This document shows positions 56,403-64,000 of a stretch of 64,000 nucleotides of DNA, in pieces. The notes beneath the pieces are model-generated. The model saw only the letters and a list, made by a program, of their open reading frames with translations, did no database searches and was not told where the DNA came from. Location: NCBI RefSeq assembly GCF_010977555.1, contig NZ_CP048815.1, forward strand, positions 3,774,501-3,838,500, given 5' to 3'. Every line of letters begins with the position of its first letter. Positions within the stretch are counted from its first letter, which is position 1. The stretch is from Caulobacter rhizosphaerae (lineage in GTDB: Bacteria; Pseudomonadota; Alphaproteobacteria; Caulobacterales; Caulobacteraceae). Made by a program: the position numbers and the translations under genes.

Positions 56403-57161
56403 ATGACCACCCGCCGCAAGAAGATCTACGAAGGCAAGGCCAAGATCCTGTACGAGGGCCCCGAGCCGGGCACCCTCATCCAGTACTTCAAGGACGACGC
56501 CACCGCCTTCAACGCCCAGAAAAAGGCGGTCCTCGAGGGCAAGGGCGTGATCAACAACCGCATCAGCGAGTACATCATGACTCGCCTGAACGGCATCGGC
56601 GTGCAGAACCACTTCATCCGCCGTCTGAGCCTACGCGAGCAGCTGATCAAGGAAGTCGAGATCATCCCGCTCGAGGTGGTGGTGCGCAACATCGCCGCCG
56701 GCTCGATCGCCACGCGCCTGGGCCTGACCGAAGGCACCCCGCTGCCGCGCTCGATCATCGAGTTCTACTACAAGGACGACAAGCTGGGCGACCCGATGGT
56801 CTCCGAGGAGCACATCACCGCGTTCAACTGGGCCGCCACCCAGGAGATCGACGACATGATGGCCATGGCCCTGCGGGTGAACGACTATCTGTCGGGCCTG
56901 TTCAGCGGCGTGGGCATTACGCTGGTGGACTTCAAGATCGAGTTCGGCCGCGTCTACGAAGGCGACTTCAGCCGCGTGATCCTGGCCGACGAGATCAGCC
57001 CCGACAGCTGCCGGCTGTGGGACTCGGCCACCAACGAGAAGATGGACAAGGACCGGTTCCGTCGCGACCTGGGCAATGTCATCGAAAGCTATACCGAGGT
57101 GGCCCGCCGCCTCGGCATCATGAAGGAAATGCCCACCGTCATCCAAGGCGGCGTGCACTAG
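56403..57161 (+). CDS. purC: SAICAR synthetase
   Basis: A 252-residue enzyme that joins aspartate to CAIR using ATP, step seven of purine synthesis. Family segments: [20 protein letters not shown] at the start, [29 protein letters not shown] and [12 protein letters not shown]. Normal length. A leader of about 230 bases precedes it and may contain control elements. purS follows after a family B repeat. Confidence 0.96.
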   Translation: MTTRRKKIYEGKAKILYEGPEPGTLIQYFKDDATAFNAQKKAVLEGKGVINNRISEYIMTRLNGIGVQNHFIRRLSLREQLIKEVEIIPLEVVVRNIAAGSIATRLGLTEGTPLPRSIIEFYYKDDKLGDPMVSEEHITAFNWAATQEIDDMMAMALRVNDYLSGLFSGVGITLVDFKIEFGRVYEGDFSRVILADEISPDSCRLWDSATNEKMDKDRFRRDLGNVIESYTEVARRLGIMKEMPTVIQGGVH

Positions 57162-57168
57162 GTTGGGA

Positions 57169-57304
57169 TCTCCTCCCCCGTGAAACGGGGGAGGTGGCGC
57201 GATGCGCAGCATCGTGACGGAGGGGGCGCACCGCCCGATCGCCGTGGACGGGACGCGCCCTCCACCGCTTCGCGGTCCCCCTCCCCCGTTACACGGGTGA
57301 GGAG
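57169..57304. repeat. Intergenic palindromic repeat, family B
   Basis: CTCCCCCGTGAAACGGGGGA with GGTGGCGCGATGCGCAGC and, inverted, CCCTCCCCCGTTACACGGG. It fills the gap between purC and purS, so it would be in the transcript. Confidence 0.75.
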
Positions 57305-57310
57305 AAGAAG

Positions 57311-57550
57311 TTGAAAGCCAAGGTTCAAGTGTTCCTCAAGCCCGGCGTCCTCGACGTCCAGGGCAAGGCCGTCGAAGCCGCCCTGCACGGCCTGGGCTGG
57401 GCCGACGTGTCGGGCGTGCGGGTGGGCCGCACCATCGAGTTCGACCTCACCGAGACTGACGCCGCCAAGGCCGAGGCCGAGGTCAAGGCCATGTGTGACA
57501 AGCTGCTGGCCAACACGGTCATCGAAAGCTACCGCGTCGAGATCGCCTAG
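57311..57550 (+). CDS. purS: Phosphoribosylformylglycinamidine synthase subunit PurS
   Basis: A 79-residue small subunit that bridges PurQ and PurL. The sequence KAKVQVFLKPGVLDVQGKAV with ALHGLGWADVSGVRVGRTIE is specific to PurS. It starts at a TTG with GAGGAG nearby. purQ follows 0.9 kb later with one gene between. Confidence 0.95.
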   Translation: MKAKVQVFLKPGVLDVQGKAVEAALHGLGWADVSGVRVGRTIEFDLTETDAAKAEAEVKAMCDKLLANTVIESYRVEIA

Positions 57551-57554
57551 CCGG

Positions 57555-57694
57555 ATCGATATTCGGCTCCTGGAGCCGAAAACCTCGTCCTTCGACAAGC
57601 TCAGGATGAGGTTTTCTACCGGCTAGGCCTGTAAATGGTCCTCATCCTGAGCCCGTCGAAGGACGAGGACCATGCACGGCCTTTGAAGGTCGAC
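57555..57694. repeat. Intergenic palindromic repeat, family A
   Basis: Closest in full form to the copy at 22577: GATCGATATTCGGC and GAAGGTCGAC outer ends, with CTTCGACAAGCTCAGGATGA and its inverted mate inside. Confidence 0.8.
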
Positions 57695-57810
57695 CCGTCT
57701 GGGGACGCCCCCCTCCGAAGCGCCCTCCTCCGGAAGCGGCGCTTTTTCTTTGCGCAGCGTCTTCCGCTCCCGCTTGGCCGCCCCATGTTCGGTGAAATCG
57801 GAGGAAATCC

Positions 57811-58296
57811 ATGAGCGCGAAGTTTCACCTGGCCCAGGTCAATATCGGTCGCCTGCGCGCGCCGATCGACCACCCGATGATCAAGGACTTCGCCGACAAT
57901 CTCGACCCGATCAACGCCCTGGCCGAGGCTTCGCCCGGCTTCGTCTGGCGCCTGACCGGCGACGGCAACAACGCCACCGACCTGCAGCCGTTCGACGACG
58001 CCCTGGTCGCCATCAACATGTCGGTCTGGACCGACATCCCGTCCCTGGGCGCCTACGTCTATCGCAGCGGCCACGTGCAGTTCATGCGCCGCCGCCGCGA
58101 ATGGTTCGAGCACATGGACCTCTACATGGTGCTGTGGTGGGTCCCGGCCGGTCACCGTCCGACCATCGAGGAAGCCAAGGCCAAGCTGGCCCTGCTGGAA
58201 GCTCATGGCCCGACGCCGGAAGCCTTCACGTTCAAGATCCCCTTCCCCGCGCCCGACGAGGCCAGCGTGGAGCCGGTGCTGGACGAGTGCGCGTAG
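57811..58296 (+). CDS. DUF3291 domain protein
   Basis: A 161-residue protein beginning KFHLAQVNIGRLRAPIDHPM, with SVWTDIPSLGAYVYRSGHVQ and WWVPAGHRPTIEEAKAKL, matching DUF3291. The fold is ferredoxin-like, related to monooxygenases of small molecules; no function is known. It lies between purS and purQ, flanked by a repeat on each side. Confidence 0.8.
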   Translation: MSAKFHLAQVNIGRLRAPIDHPMIKDFADNLDPINALAEASPGFVWRLTGDGNNATDLQPFDDALVAINMSVWTDIPSLGAYVYRSGHVQFMRRRREWFEHMDLYMVLWWVPAGHRPTIEEAKAKLALLEAHGPTPEAFTFKIPFPAPDEASVEPVLDECA

Positions 58297-58310
58297 GGGC
58301 CGCGCGAAGA

Positions 58311-58411
58311 GCCCCCTCCGGCCCTTCGGGCCACCTCCCCCAGAGGGGGAGGATCTACGCCGCGCCAGATGCTCCCCTCTGGGGGAGCTGTCGCGAAGCG
58401 ACTGAGGGGGT
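58311..58411. repeat. Intergenic palindromic repeat, family B
   Basis: CCCCCTCCGGCCCTTCGGGC and CACCTCCCCCAGAGGGGGAG, with the inverted CTCCCCTCTGGGGGAGCTGT. It fills the gap before purQ. Confidence 0.75.
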
Positions 58412-58457
58412 CTTTCCGCGCTGACAACCCCCGCGAACGGTGCTACAGGCCCGCGCC

Positions 58458-59120
58458 ATGAAAGCCGCCGTCGTCGTCTTCCCCGGTTCCAATTGCGATC
58501 GTGACTGCAAGGTCGCCATCGAGCGCTCCGCCGGAGCCCGCGTCGAGATGGTCTGGCACCAGGAGACGGCCCTGCCGGAAGACCTGGACCTGATCGTCCT
58601 GCCCGGCGGCTTCTCCTATGGCGACTATCTGCGCTGCGGGGCCATGGCCGCCCAGAGCCCGGTGATGCGCGAAGTGATCAAGGCCGCCGACGACGGCGTC
58701 GCGGTGGTGGGCATCTGCAACGGCTTCCAGGTGCTGTGCGAGGCGGGCCTGCTGCCCGGCGCCCTGCTGCGCAACGAGAAGCTGAAATATATCTGCAAGC
58801 CGGTGGCCCTGGACGTGGTCAACAGCCAGACCCGCTTCACCGCCAGTTTCGGCGAGCAGCGCTCGGCCGTCATGACGGTCGGCAATGGTGAAGGCAACTT
58901 CTTCGCCGACGAGCAGACCCTGGACCGCATCGAGGGCGAGGGCCAGGTGGTGTTCCGCTACCAGGACAATCCCAACGGCTCGGCCCGCGACATCGCCGGC
59001 GTCATGAACGCCAAGGGCAACGTGCTGGGCCTGATGCCCCACCCCGACCGCTCGTTCGACCCCGACCTGGGCTCGGAAGACGGCGCCCTGCTGTTCCGCA
59101 GCATCTTCGCCTCGGCCTGA
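58458..59120 (+). CDS. purQ: Phosphoribosylformylglycinamidine synthase subunit PurQ
   Basis: A 220-residue glutamine amidotransferase that makes ammonia for PurL. Nucleophile cysteine is in [17 protein letters not shown]; the histidine and glutamate are in [39 protein letters not shown] starts the protein. Acts with PurS and PurL on FGAR in the cytoplasm. Confidence 0.96.
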   Translation: MKAAVVVFPGSNCDRDCKVAIERSAGARVEMVWHQETALPEDLDLIVLPGGFSYGDYLRCGAMAAQSPVMREVIKAADDGVAVVGICNGFQVLCEAGLLPGALLRNEKLKYICKPVALDVVNSQTRFTASFGEQRSAVMTVGNGEGNFFADEQTLDRIEGEGQVVFRYQDNPNGSARDIAGVMNAKGNVLGLMPHPDRSFDPDLGSEDGALLFRSIFASA

Positions 59121-59128
59121 TCTAGAGC

Positions 59129-59270
59129 GGATCGGCCTTCAAGGCCGTGCGTGGTCCTCGTCCTTCGACAAGCTCAGGATGAGGACCTTTAGAGGCCCAG
59201 GGCGCAGAAAACCTCATCCTGAGCTTGTCGAAGGACGAGGTTTTCGCCCCCAGAGCTGAACGTCGATCCA
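59129..59270. repeat. Intergenic palindromic repeat, family A
   Basis: GTGGTCCTCGTCCTTCGACA and AGCTCAGGATGAGGACC, then the inverted CCTCATCCTGAGCTTGTCGA. It lies between purQ and the convergent gene. Confidence 0.8.
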
Positions 59271-59272
59271 GG

Positions 59273-59983
59273 CTACGGCTTCGGCGCAACCAGCGTCCAT
59301 TCGCCGTTCTTGCGAACGACCTTGGTCGTCCGCCAGGCCGACGGCGGCAGTTCGCCGGCCAACAGTTCGCCGTTCTTGTCGCGGTACTTCGGCGACAGCA
59401 CCTTCAGCTGCAGCACCTCGTCGCTGAGCCAGACCGGGTCGCAGGCGTAGTCGGCGTCGATCGCCTGGCTTTCGAACCGGCCATCCTTGTAATCGACGAT
59501 CTCTATGCCGTTGAACTCGTTGATCAGGCTGTCGTCGCCGACCACCGCGATCGCCTTGCCGCTCGGCGAGGCCAGCGGCGGGCCGCCCATCTCGATCGAC
59601 TGGCCGCTGCGCGGGTCGATCAGCCGCCAGGCCAGGTCCTCGTAGCGCAGCACGAACACCACCTCGAGGCCAGATCGCGCCCAGCCGCCCAGATATTCGA
59701 ACTCCTCGCCACCATCGCCGTCGCCGTCGACCATCCTGGTCTTCAGCCGCACCTTGCCCAGCGTCAGCACCTTGCCGCTGCGCTTGACCCGTCCCTGCGA
59801 GGCCGCGATGGCCTTGGCCTCCTGCCCCGGCACGCCGACGGTCAGCCCTTCCCCGGCGTTCTCGCCGCCATGGCAGCGCCGATGGGCGTAGTTGTCGCGA
59901 AGATCCAGGTCCGGCGCGGCGGTCGCGGGCTGGGCGGCCAGGGCGGACACCAGGGCGACGCCCGCCAGAAAAACGCTACGCAT
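59273..59983 (-). CDS. Secreted hypothetical protein
   Basis: A 236-residue protein with a signal peptide (RSVFLAGVALVSALAAQPAT). The mature part has a paired cysteine pattern (HRRCHGGENAG and DYACDPVWLS) and Asp/Gly-rich segment DGDGDGGEEFEYLGGWARSG that may bind calcium. The end is EWTLVAPKP. No family recognised. ATG 59983 was chosen over the TTG 60043 because the signal peptide starts there. Confidence 0.72.
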   Translation of the reverse strand: MRSVFLAGVALVSALAAQPATAAPDLDLRDNYAHRRCHGGENAGEGLTVGVPGQEAKAIAASQGRVKRSGKVLTLGKVRLKTRMVDGDGDGGEEFEYLGGWARSGLEVVFVLRYEDLAWRLIDPRSGQSIEMGGPPLASPSGKAIAVVGDDSLINEFNGIEIVDYKDGRFESQAIDADYACDPVWLSDEVLQLKVLSPKYRDKNGELLAGELPPSAWRTTKVVRKNGEWTLVAPKP

Positions 59984-60125
59984 GAAACACCCACCGACTC
60001 GCCGATCAGCGGGCAAGGGAGCACGCGGCCGTCGCCGGCTCAAGTCGCCGCGCCGACCGGTGTTACACTATAGCGCCCCTCGAAAACCGCTCCTAAGGTG
60101 CGCTCAACCCTTGGGGAGCTTTTCG

Positions 60126-62048
60126 ATGAGTCTCGCATCCGCCTTCCGCGCCGGCCTGCTGGCCGCCGCCGCCCTGACCGCCTTCGCCACCGCCGGCTCT
60201 CTTCAGGCTTGGGCCCAGACCCCGGCCCTCACCCCGGACATCGACGGCAAGTACGTCGCGCCCAAGGTCGGCTACGACTACGACAAGCGCGTGGTGATGA
60301 TCCCGACGCGCGACGGGACCAAGCTCTACACCGTGATCGTCGTGCCCAAGGGCGCCAGGAACGCGCCGATCCTGCTGACCCGCACGCCCTACAACGCCGC
60401 CAAGCGCACCGCGCGCAACGACAGCCCGTCGATGCTGGCCACCCTGTCCCAGGGCGACGAGGTGTTCGTCAAGGACGGCTATATCCGGGTCATCCAGGAC
60501 ATCCGCGGCAAGTACGGCTCGGAGGGCGACTATGTGATGACCCGCCCGCTGAAGGGGCCGCTGAACAACAGCGAGGTCGACCACGCCACCGACGCCTACG
60601 ACACCATCGAGTGGCTGACCAGGAACGTGCCCGAGAGCAACGGCAAGGTTGGCATGCTGGGGTCGTCCTACGAGGGCTTCACCGTGGTCATGGCCCTGGT
60701 GAACCCGCATCCGGCCCTGAAGGTGGCCGCGCCGATGAGCCCGATGGTCGACGGCTGGATGGGCGACGACTGGTTCCACTTCGGCGCCTTCCGGCAGGTG
60801 AACTTCGACTACTTCACCGGCCAGACCACCAAGCGCGGCGCCGGCGACGACATCGTGCGCCGCAGCCCCGACGACTACGAGAACTTCCGCCGGGCCGGTT
60901 CGGCTGGAGACTACGCCAAGGCCAACGGGCTGGACGTGCTGCCCTGGTGGAAGAAGCTGACCGAGAACGCCGCCTACACGCCGTTCTGGAGCCAGCAGGC
61001 GCTGGACAAGACCATGGCCGAGCAGCCGCTGAAGGTGCCGACCATGTGGATCCAGGGCCTGTGGGACCAGGAGGACATGTGGGGCGCGGTGCACGCCTAC
61101 GCCGCCACCGAGCCCAAGGACACGGCCAACGACAAGAGCTACCTGGTGCTGGGTCCCTGGCGGCACAGCCAGGTGAACTATGACGGCTCCAGCCTGGGCG
61201 CGTTCAAGTGGGACGGCGACACCGCCCTGCAGTTCCGCCGCGACGTGCTGCTGCCGTTCTTCAACCAGTACCTGAAGGACGGCGCGCCCAAGGCCGACAC
61301 CCCGCCGGTGCTGATCTACGACCCCGGCCAGAACCGCTGGGACCGCTACAAGAGCTGGCCGCAGGGTGGCGACAAACCCCTGTACCTGACCGAGAAGGGC
61401 GGCCTGTCGTTCAGCGCCCCAGCCCCGGCCAAGGGCGCGGCGGCCTATGACGAATATGTCTCCGACCCGGCCAAGCCCGTGCCCTACATCCCGCGGCCGA
61501 TGAAGTTCGGCGACCGCGACCGCTGGACGCCCTGGCTGCTGACCGACCAGCGCGCCGTGGCCGACCGTACCGACGTGCTGAGCTACGTCTCCGAGCCCCT
61601 GACCGCGCCGCTGAAGATCGCCGGCGTGCCCAAGGTCAACCTGACGGCCTCGACCAGCGGCACGGACAGCGACTGGGTGGTCAAGCTGATCGACGTCTTC
61701 CCCGACGAGGTTCCCAGCCAGCCTGAGCTGGGCGGCTATCAGCTGGCCGTCGGCATGGACATCTTCCGGGGCCGCTACCGCGAGAGCTTCAGCGCGCCCA
61801 AGGCGCTCAAGCCCAACACGCCGCTGAAATACCAGTTCATCCTGCCGACCGCGAACTACACCTTCCAGCCGGGCCACCGGATCATGGTCCAGGTGCAGTC
61901 CAGCTGGTTCCCGCTCTATGACCGCAACCCGCAGACCTTCACGCCCAACATCTTCTTCGCCAAACCCGGCGACTATGTGAAGGCGACGCAGCGGGTCTAC
62001 CACGCGGGCGACACAGCCAGCTTCATTGAGCTGCCGGTGGTGCAGTAA
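60126..62048 (+). CDS. CocE/NonD family hydrolase, exported
   Basis: A 640-residue alpha/beta hydrolase of the CocE/glutaryl acylase type. Signal peptide (AFRAGLLAAAALTAFATAG) implies a periplasmic enzyme. Catalytic residues: Ser181 in GSSYEG, Asp314 in QGLWDQEDM, His347 in GPWRHSQ. The C-terminal jelly-roll typical of the family follows (about residues 430-640). It hydrolyses esters or amides; substrate unknown. GGGGAG precedes the ATG by six bases. Confidence 0.9.
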   Translation: MSLASAFRAGLLAAAALTAFATAGSLQAWAQTPALTPDIDGKYVAPKVGYDYDKRVVMIPTRDGTKLYTVIVVPKGARNAPILLTRTPYNAAKRTARNDSPSMLATLSQGDEVFVKDGYIRVIQDIRGKYGSEGDYVMTRPLKGPLNNSEVDHATDAYDTIEWLTRNVPESNGKVGMLGSSYEGFTVVMALVNPHPALKVAAPMSPMVDGWMGDDWFHFGAFRQVNFDYFTGQTTKRGAGDDIVRRSPDDYENFRRAGSAGDYAKANGLDVLPWWKKLTENAAYTPFWSQQALDKTMAEQPLKVPTMWIQGLWDQEDMWGAVHAYAATEPKDTANDKSYLVLGPWRHSQVNYDGSSLGAFKWDGDTALQFRRDVLLPFFNQYLKDGAPKADTPPVLIYDPGQNRWDRYKSWPQGGDKPLYLTEKGGLSFSAPAPAKGAAAYDEYVSDPAKPVPYIPRPMKFGDRDRWTPWLLTDQRAVADRTDVLSYVSEPLTAPLKIAGVPKVNLTASTSGTDSDWVVKLIDVFPDEVPSQPELGGYQLAVGMDIFRGRYRESFSAPKALKPNTPLKYQFILPTANYTFQPGHRIMVQVQSSWFPLYDRNPQTFTPNIFFAKPGDYVKATQRVYHAGDTASFIELPVVQ

Positions 62049-62055
62049 CAGCAAA

Positions 62056-62190
62056 ACCCTCCCCCTGTGGGGGAGGCGGCCGAAGGCCGGTGGGGGGAGC
62101 CTTCGGATCATCGATCCCGGGTGCGGCGCCTGCCGATCACTCCCCCTCCGTCGGCTTCGCCGACACCTCCCCCATAGGGGGAGGATCTAA
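62056..62190. repeat. Intergenic palindromic repeat, family B
   Basis: CCTCCCCCTGTGGGGGAGGC with GGCCGAAGGCCGG and, inverted, CACCTCCCCCATAGGGGGAG. It separates the hydrolase from the minus-strand gene at 62249. Confidence 0.75.
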
Positions 62191-62195
62191 GAAAA

Positions 62196-62221
62196 GGGGC
62201 CGGCGGTAAACCGCCGGCCCC
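62196..62221 (-). terminator. Intrinsic terminator of the Q-rich gene
   Basis: On the minus strand, GGGGCCGGCGG pairs with CCGCCGGCCCC around TTTA, followed by TTTTC. The 11-bp stem and T-run lie 28 bases past the stop codon of the small gene. Confidence 0.85.
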
Positions 62222-62248
62222 TCATTCACATTCACGGAGCGGTCTTCT

Positions 62249-62407
62249 TCAGCGTTGCTGCTGATCCTTCTGGTTGGCCTGGCCGCCGGGATTGCGGCCC
62301 TGCTCGTTCTGGCGGTCGCGGTCGCCCTGCTGCTGCTGCTGGCCCGGGGACTGTCGCTGCGGGTCGTTCTGCTGCTGTTGCGGGCCGCGGGTTTTGTTGT
62401 CACCCAT
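62249..62407 (-). CDS. 52-residue Gln/Arg-rich small protein
   Basis: A short protein reading GDNKTRGPQQQQNDPQRQ and ending GGQANQKDQQQR, with nearly a third glutamine and no hydrophobic core, so it should be disordered. AGGAG stands eight bases before ATG 62407 and a strong terminator follows. A real, well-expressed unit is likely; function unknown. Confidence 0.65.
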   Translation of the reverse strand: MGDNKTRGPQQQQNDPQRQSPGQQQQQGDRDRQNEQGRNPGGQANQKDQQQR

Positions 62408-62491
62408 GAGCTTTCTCCTTGGACAGCGCGCCGATCGCGCACGGAGAAGAAAACGGCTCGGGAGTCCGCCCGTTCCTAGCGCCAAGCTGCC

Positions 62492-63088
62492 TTAGTTCCG
62501 GCTTAGCTTTTGAATCTTCACCGGATTTTCCAGAATTTGGCCTTTCATGTAGGGATCGTCGGCCTTGCTGAGCGTGGGGGCGTCGTGGATCCTGCGGACC
62601 ACGTCCATCCCCTCGACCACCTTGCCGAAAGCCGCGAAGCCCTGGCCGTCCTTGTTACGGGCCCCGCCGAAGTCCAGGGCCGGGTTGTCGCCCAGGCAGA
62701 TGAAGAACTCCGACCCCGCCGTGCCCGGCTTGTCCCGCGCCATCGAGATCACCCCGTCGGTGTGCCCGATCCCCGTGACCTTGGTGGTCTCGTGGGCGAT
62801 GGCGGGCAGCGGGCTGTCGTCGCGGTTCAGCCCGCCCTGGATGACGCTGATGGTGGCCGGGTTGTTGTCGTTCTTCGGCGAGACGGTCCGGTAGAAGGTC
62901 CCGCCGTCCAGCAAATGCCGGTCCGCATAGGCCAGGAAGTTGGCCACGGTGACCGGCGCCTTGTCTGGATAGAGCTCGATGACGATCGGGCCCAGATCCG
63001 TGACCATCCGCACCCGGACGGGGCCCGCGCCGGCGGCGGTCAGCGGCAGGGCGGCGGCGAGCGCGAGCAGGTGGCGGCGGGAGATCAT
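62492..63088 (-). CDS. Peptidyl-prolyl cis-trans isomerase, cyclophilin type, exported
   Basis: A 198-residue cyclophilin that speeds proline isomerisation during protein folding. The leader MISRRHLLALAAALPLTAA has twin arginines, so Tat or Sec export is possible. Core segments: FYRTVSPKNDNNPATISVIQ and ISMARDKPGTAGSEFFICLG. Its start overlaps the stop of the VapC-like gene (ATGA at 63085). Confidence 0.9.
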   Translation of the reverse strand: MISRRHLLALAAALPLTAAGAGPVRVRMVTDLGPIVIELYPDKAPVTVANFLAYADRHLLDGGTFYRTVSPKNDNNPATISVIQGGLNRDDSPLPAIAHETTKVTGIGHTDGVISMARDKPGTAGSEFFICLGDNPALDFGGARNKDGQGFAAFGKVVEGMDVVRRIHDAPTLSKADDPYMKGQILENPVKIQKLSRN

Positions 63089-63480
63089 GGGGCGGCTCGC
63101 TTCACGTCAGTGTGGATGAAGTCATTTCCCTTGAACAGCAGGGGTTCGTCCAGAGACTTGGCCAGGGCGTAGCTGAAGCTGTCGCCATAGTTCAGATCGG
63201 CGTCGTGGCGGCTCTTTCCATAGACCCGCCGCGCCTCGGCGGCGGCGTAGGCCTGCTCGGCCGTCACCGCGACGATCTCGATCCTCAGTTGGGCAAGGTC
63301 GCGGTTCAGCAAGGCGATTCCGGTCAAAGCGCTGGTCCGGCGCATATAGACCTCCGCCGCCTCGACATAGGACGCCGCCGACATCAGCCTACGCTTGGCG
63401 CGCAACAGCAGGACGTAGAAGGCGTCGCGTTCCGGTTCGCGCAGGGCGATGGCCAGCAGGGCGGACGTGTCGACGATCAT
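63085..63480 (-). CDS. PIN-domain toxin, VapC family
   Basis: A 131-residue ribonuclease toxin. Acidic site residues Asp4 ([12 protein letters not shown]), Glu40 (SAASYVEAAEVY), Asp100 (DLNYGDSFSYALAK) and Asp120 (LLFKGNDFIH) bind Mg2+. Its start overlaps the stop of the VapB-like gene by four bases, as usual. Activity is held by the antitoxin. Confidence 0.88.
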   Translation of the reverse strand: MIVDTSALLAIALREPERDAFYVLLLRAKRRLMSAASYVEAAEVYMRRTSALTGIALLNRDLAQLRIEIVAVTAEQAYAAAEARRVYGKSRHDADLNYGDSFSYALAKSLDEPLLFKGNDFIHTDVKRAAP

Positions 63481-63743
63481 CCGATCGGCTGACCGTGCTC
63501 GTCATAGAGCTCAGCCTCGATCTCGCGCCAATCGCGAGGGTCGAGGATTGGGCGTGCGTCCAGCTCGGCGAAGAACGCCTGCTTGGTCGCCTCTTCGGCC
63601 TCCGACAGAGCATAGGGCTCGGAAAGCCGGGCGACCTTTTCGACCAGAGCCTGATGAATCGCTTCGGTCAAACTTTCGCCCGTGGCGTCCGCGACCTGGC
63701 GAGCCAGCGCCTCGGTCTCCGCGCGCTTGATGCTGATGCCCAT
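63477..63743 (-). CDS. VapB-type antitoxin (Rv0623-like)
   Basis: An 88-residue antitoxin beginning [20 protein letters not shown] with the ribbon-helix-helix-like N-terminus and [20 protein letters not shown]. The C-terminal [20 protein letters not shown] should wrap the toxin. ATG 63743 lies within an inverted-repeat operator, which supports autoregulation with the toxin. Confidence 0.85.
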   Translation of the reverse strand: MGISIKRAETEALARQVADATGESLTEAIHQALVEKVARLSEPYALSEAEEATKQAFFAELDARPILDPRDWREIEAELYDEHGQPIG

Positions 63744-63772
63744 TCTAGAAACACCTTTGATCTTTCTAGAAT
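63742..63772. promoter_or_regulatory. VapBC operator candidate
   Basis: ATTCTAGAAA and TTTCTAGAAT are perfect inverted repeats separated by 11 bases, each with a TTCTAGAA core. The site overlaps the antitoxin start codon. Confidence 0.7.
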
Positions 63773-63810
63773 ATAGCGGAATCCCCCGGGCCACGCTAGA
63801 AGGCCCGCCC

Positions 63811-64000
63811 ATGAGCACCTCGACCGCCCCCGCGAAGTCCATGGCCGACACGGCCGCCGAATTCGGTCTCAAGCCGGAGGAGTACGCCGTCGTCCTCGAC
63901 CGCCTGGGCCGGGAGCCCAACCTGGTCGAGCTGGGGGTGTTCTCGGTGATGTGGTCCGAGCACTGCTCGTACAAGTCGTCGAAGAACCAGCTGAAGAAGT
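63811..64000 (+). CDS. purL: Phosphoribosylformylglycinamidine synthase subunit PurL, N-terminal part
   Basis: The ATG at 63811 opens a frame that runs off the end of the window after 63 codons. [20 protein letters not shown] and KSSKNQLKK match the start of PurL, the synthetase subunit that amidates FGAR with ATP and ammonia from PurQ. It is separated from purQ by 4.7 kb. Confidence 0.93.
   Translation, partial: MSTSTAPAKSMADTAAEFGLKPEEYAVVLDRLGREPNLVELGVFSVMWSEHCSYKSSKNQLKK

Overview
The window is a typical chromosomal segment of a high-GC alphaproteobacterium of the Caulobacter type. Evidence: strong GC bias at third codon positions, several TonB/peptidase/signal-peptide proteins with short alphaproteobacterial leaders, a PleC cell-cycle histidine kinase whose phospho-histidine and ATP-lid phenylalanine fall two residues from the known C. 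crescentus positions, a perfect CtrA box, GANTC (CcrM) sites in promoters, and a DUF1476-type ATP synthase inhibitor. No rRNA, tRNA, CRISPR, prophage or insertion sequence was seen.

Left part (1-23 kb). The 3' end of a GT9 glycosyltransferase and a YitT-like membrane protein precede infC, which appears to start at an ATT codon. Two paralogous S9 peptidases flank an MFS exporter and separate infC from rpmI-rplT. After a secreted hypothetical protein comes a pheS-cupin-hypothetical-pheT cluster, a tiny membrane protein, two overlapping ACT-like small proteins, exported MsrA, two tandem DUF4139 exported proteins, a transglutaminase-like protein, an inner-membrane protein, eipA (DUF1134) divergent from lepA with a CtrA box between them, and an orphan RNase A-like (CdiA-CT type) domain protein.

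Middle (23-50 kb). Metabolic and envelope genes: an FAD oxidoreductase, a GST, an exported amidase, a VWA lipoprotein-like protein, a phospholipase-D-like protein, a pair of acyl-CoA dehydrogenases with a 12-bp palindromic operator candidate, a CPBP protease divergent from pepN, pleC followed by a small CX5R phosphatase-like gene, a PL10 pectate lyase next to a TonB-dependent receptor, an ArsR-SRPBCC-GST operon with a self-evident operator, a second GST, a 59-aa small protein and a spinster-type MFS transporter. About 0.5 kb after it (50.04-50.55 kb) is unexplained.

Right part (50-64 kb). A purine cluster, purB, purC, purS, purQ and the start of purL, is spread over 13 kb with unrelated genes between (hypoxanthine-DNA glycosylase, M13 peptidase, DUF1842, ATP synthase zeta inhibitor, DUF3291, CocE-type hydrolase, a Q-rich 52-aa protein, a cyclophilin and a VapBC-type toxin-antitoxin pair).

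Three families of intergenic palindromic repeats recur through the window (five copies of family A, five of family B, two full and one partial of family C), always outside genes. The best leads for new biology are the RNase A-like orphan, the ACT-like overlapping pair, the phosphatase-like gene joined to pleC, the intrinsic terminator at 56.1 kb that has no gene in front of it, and the small proteins at 13.1, 48.1 and 62.3 kb. No large undescribed system is evident.
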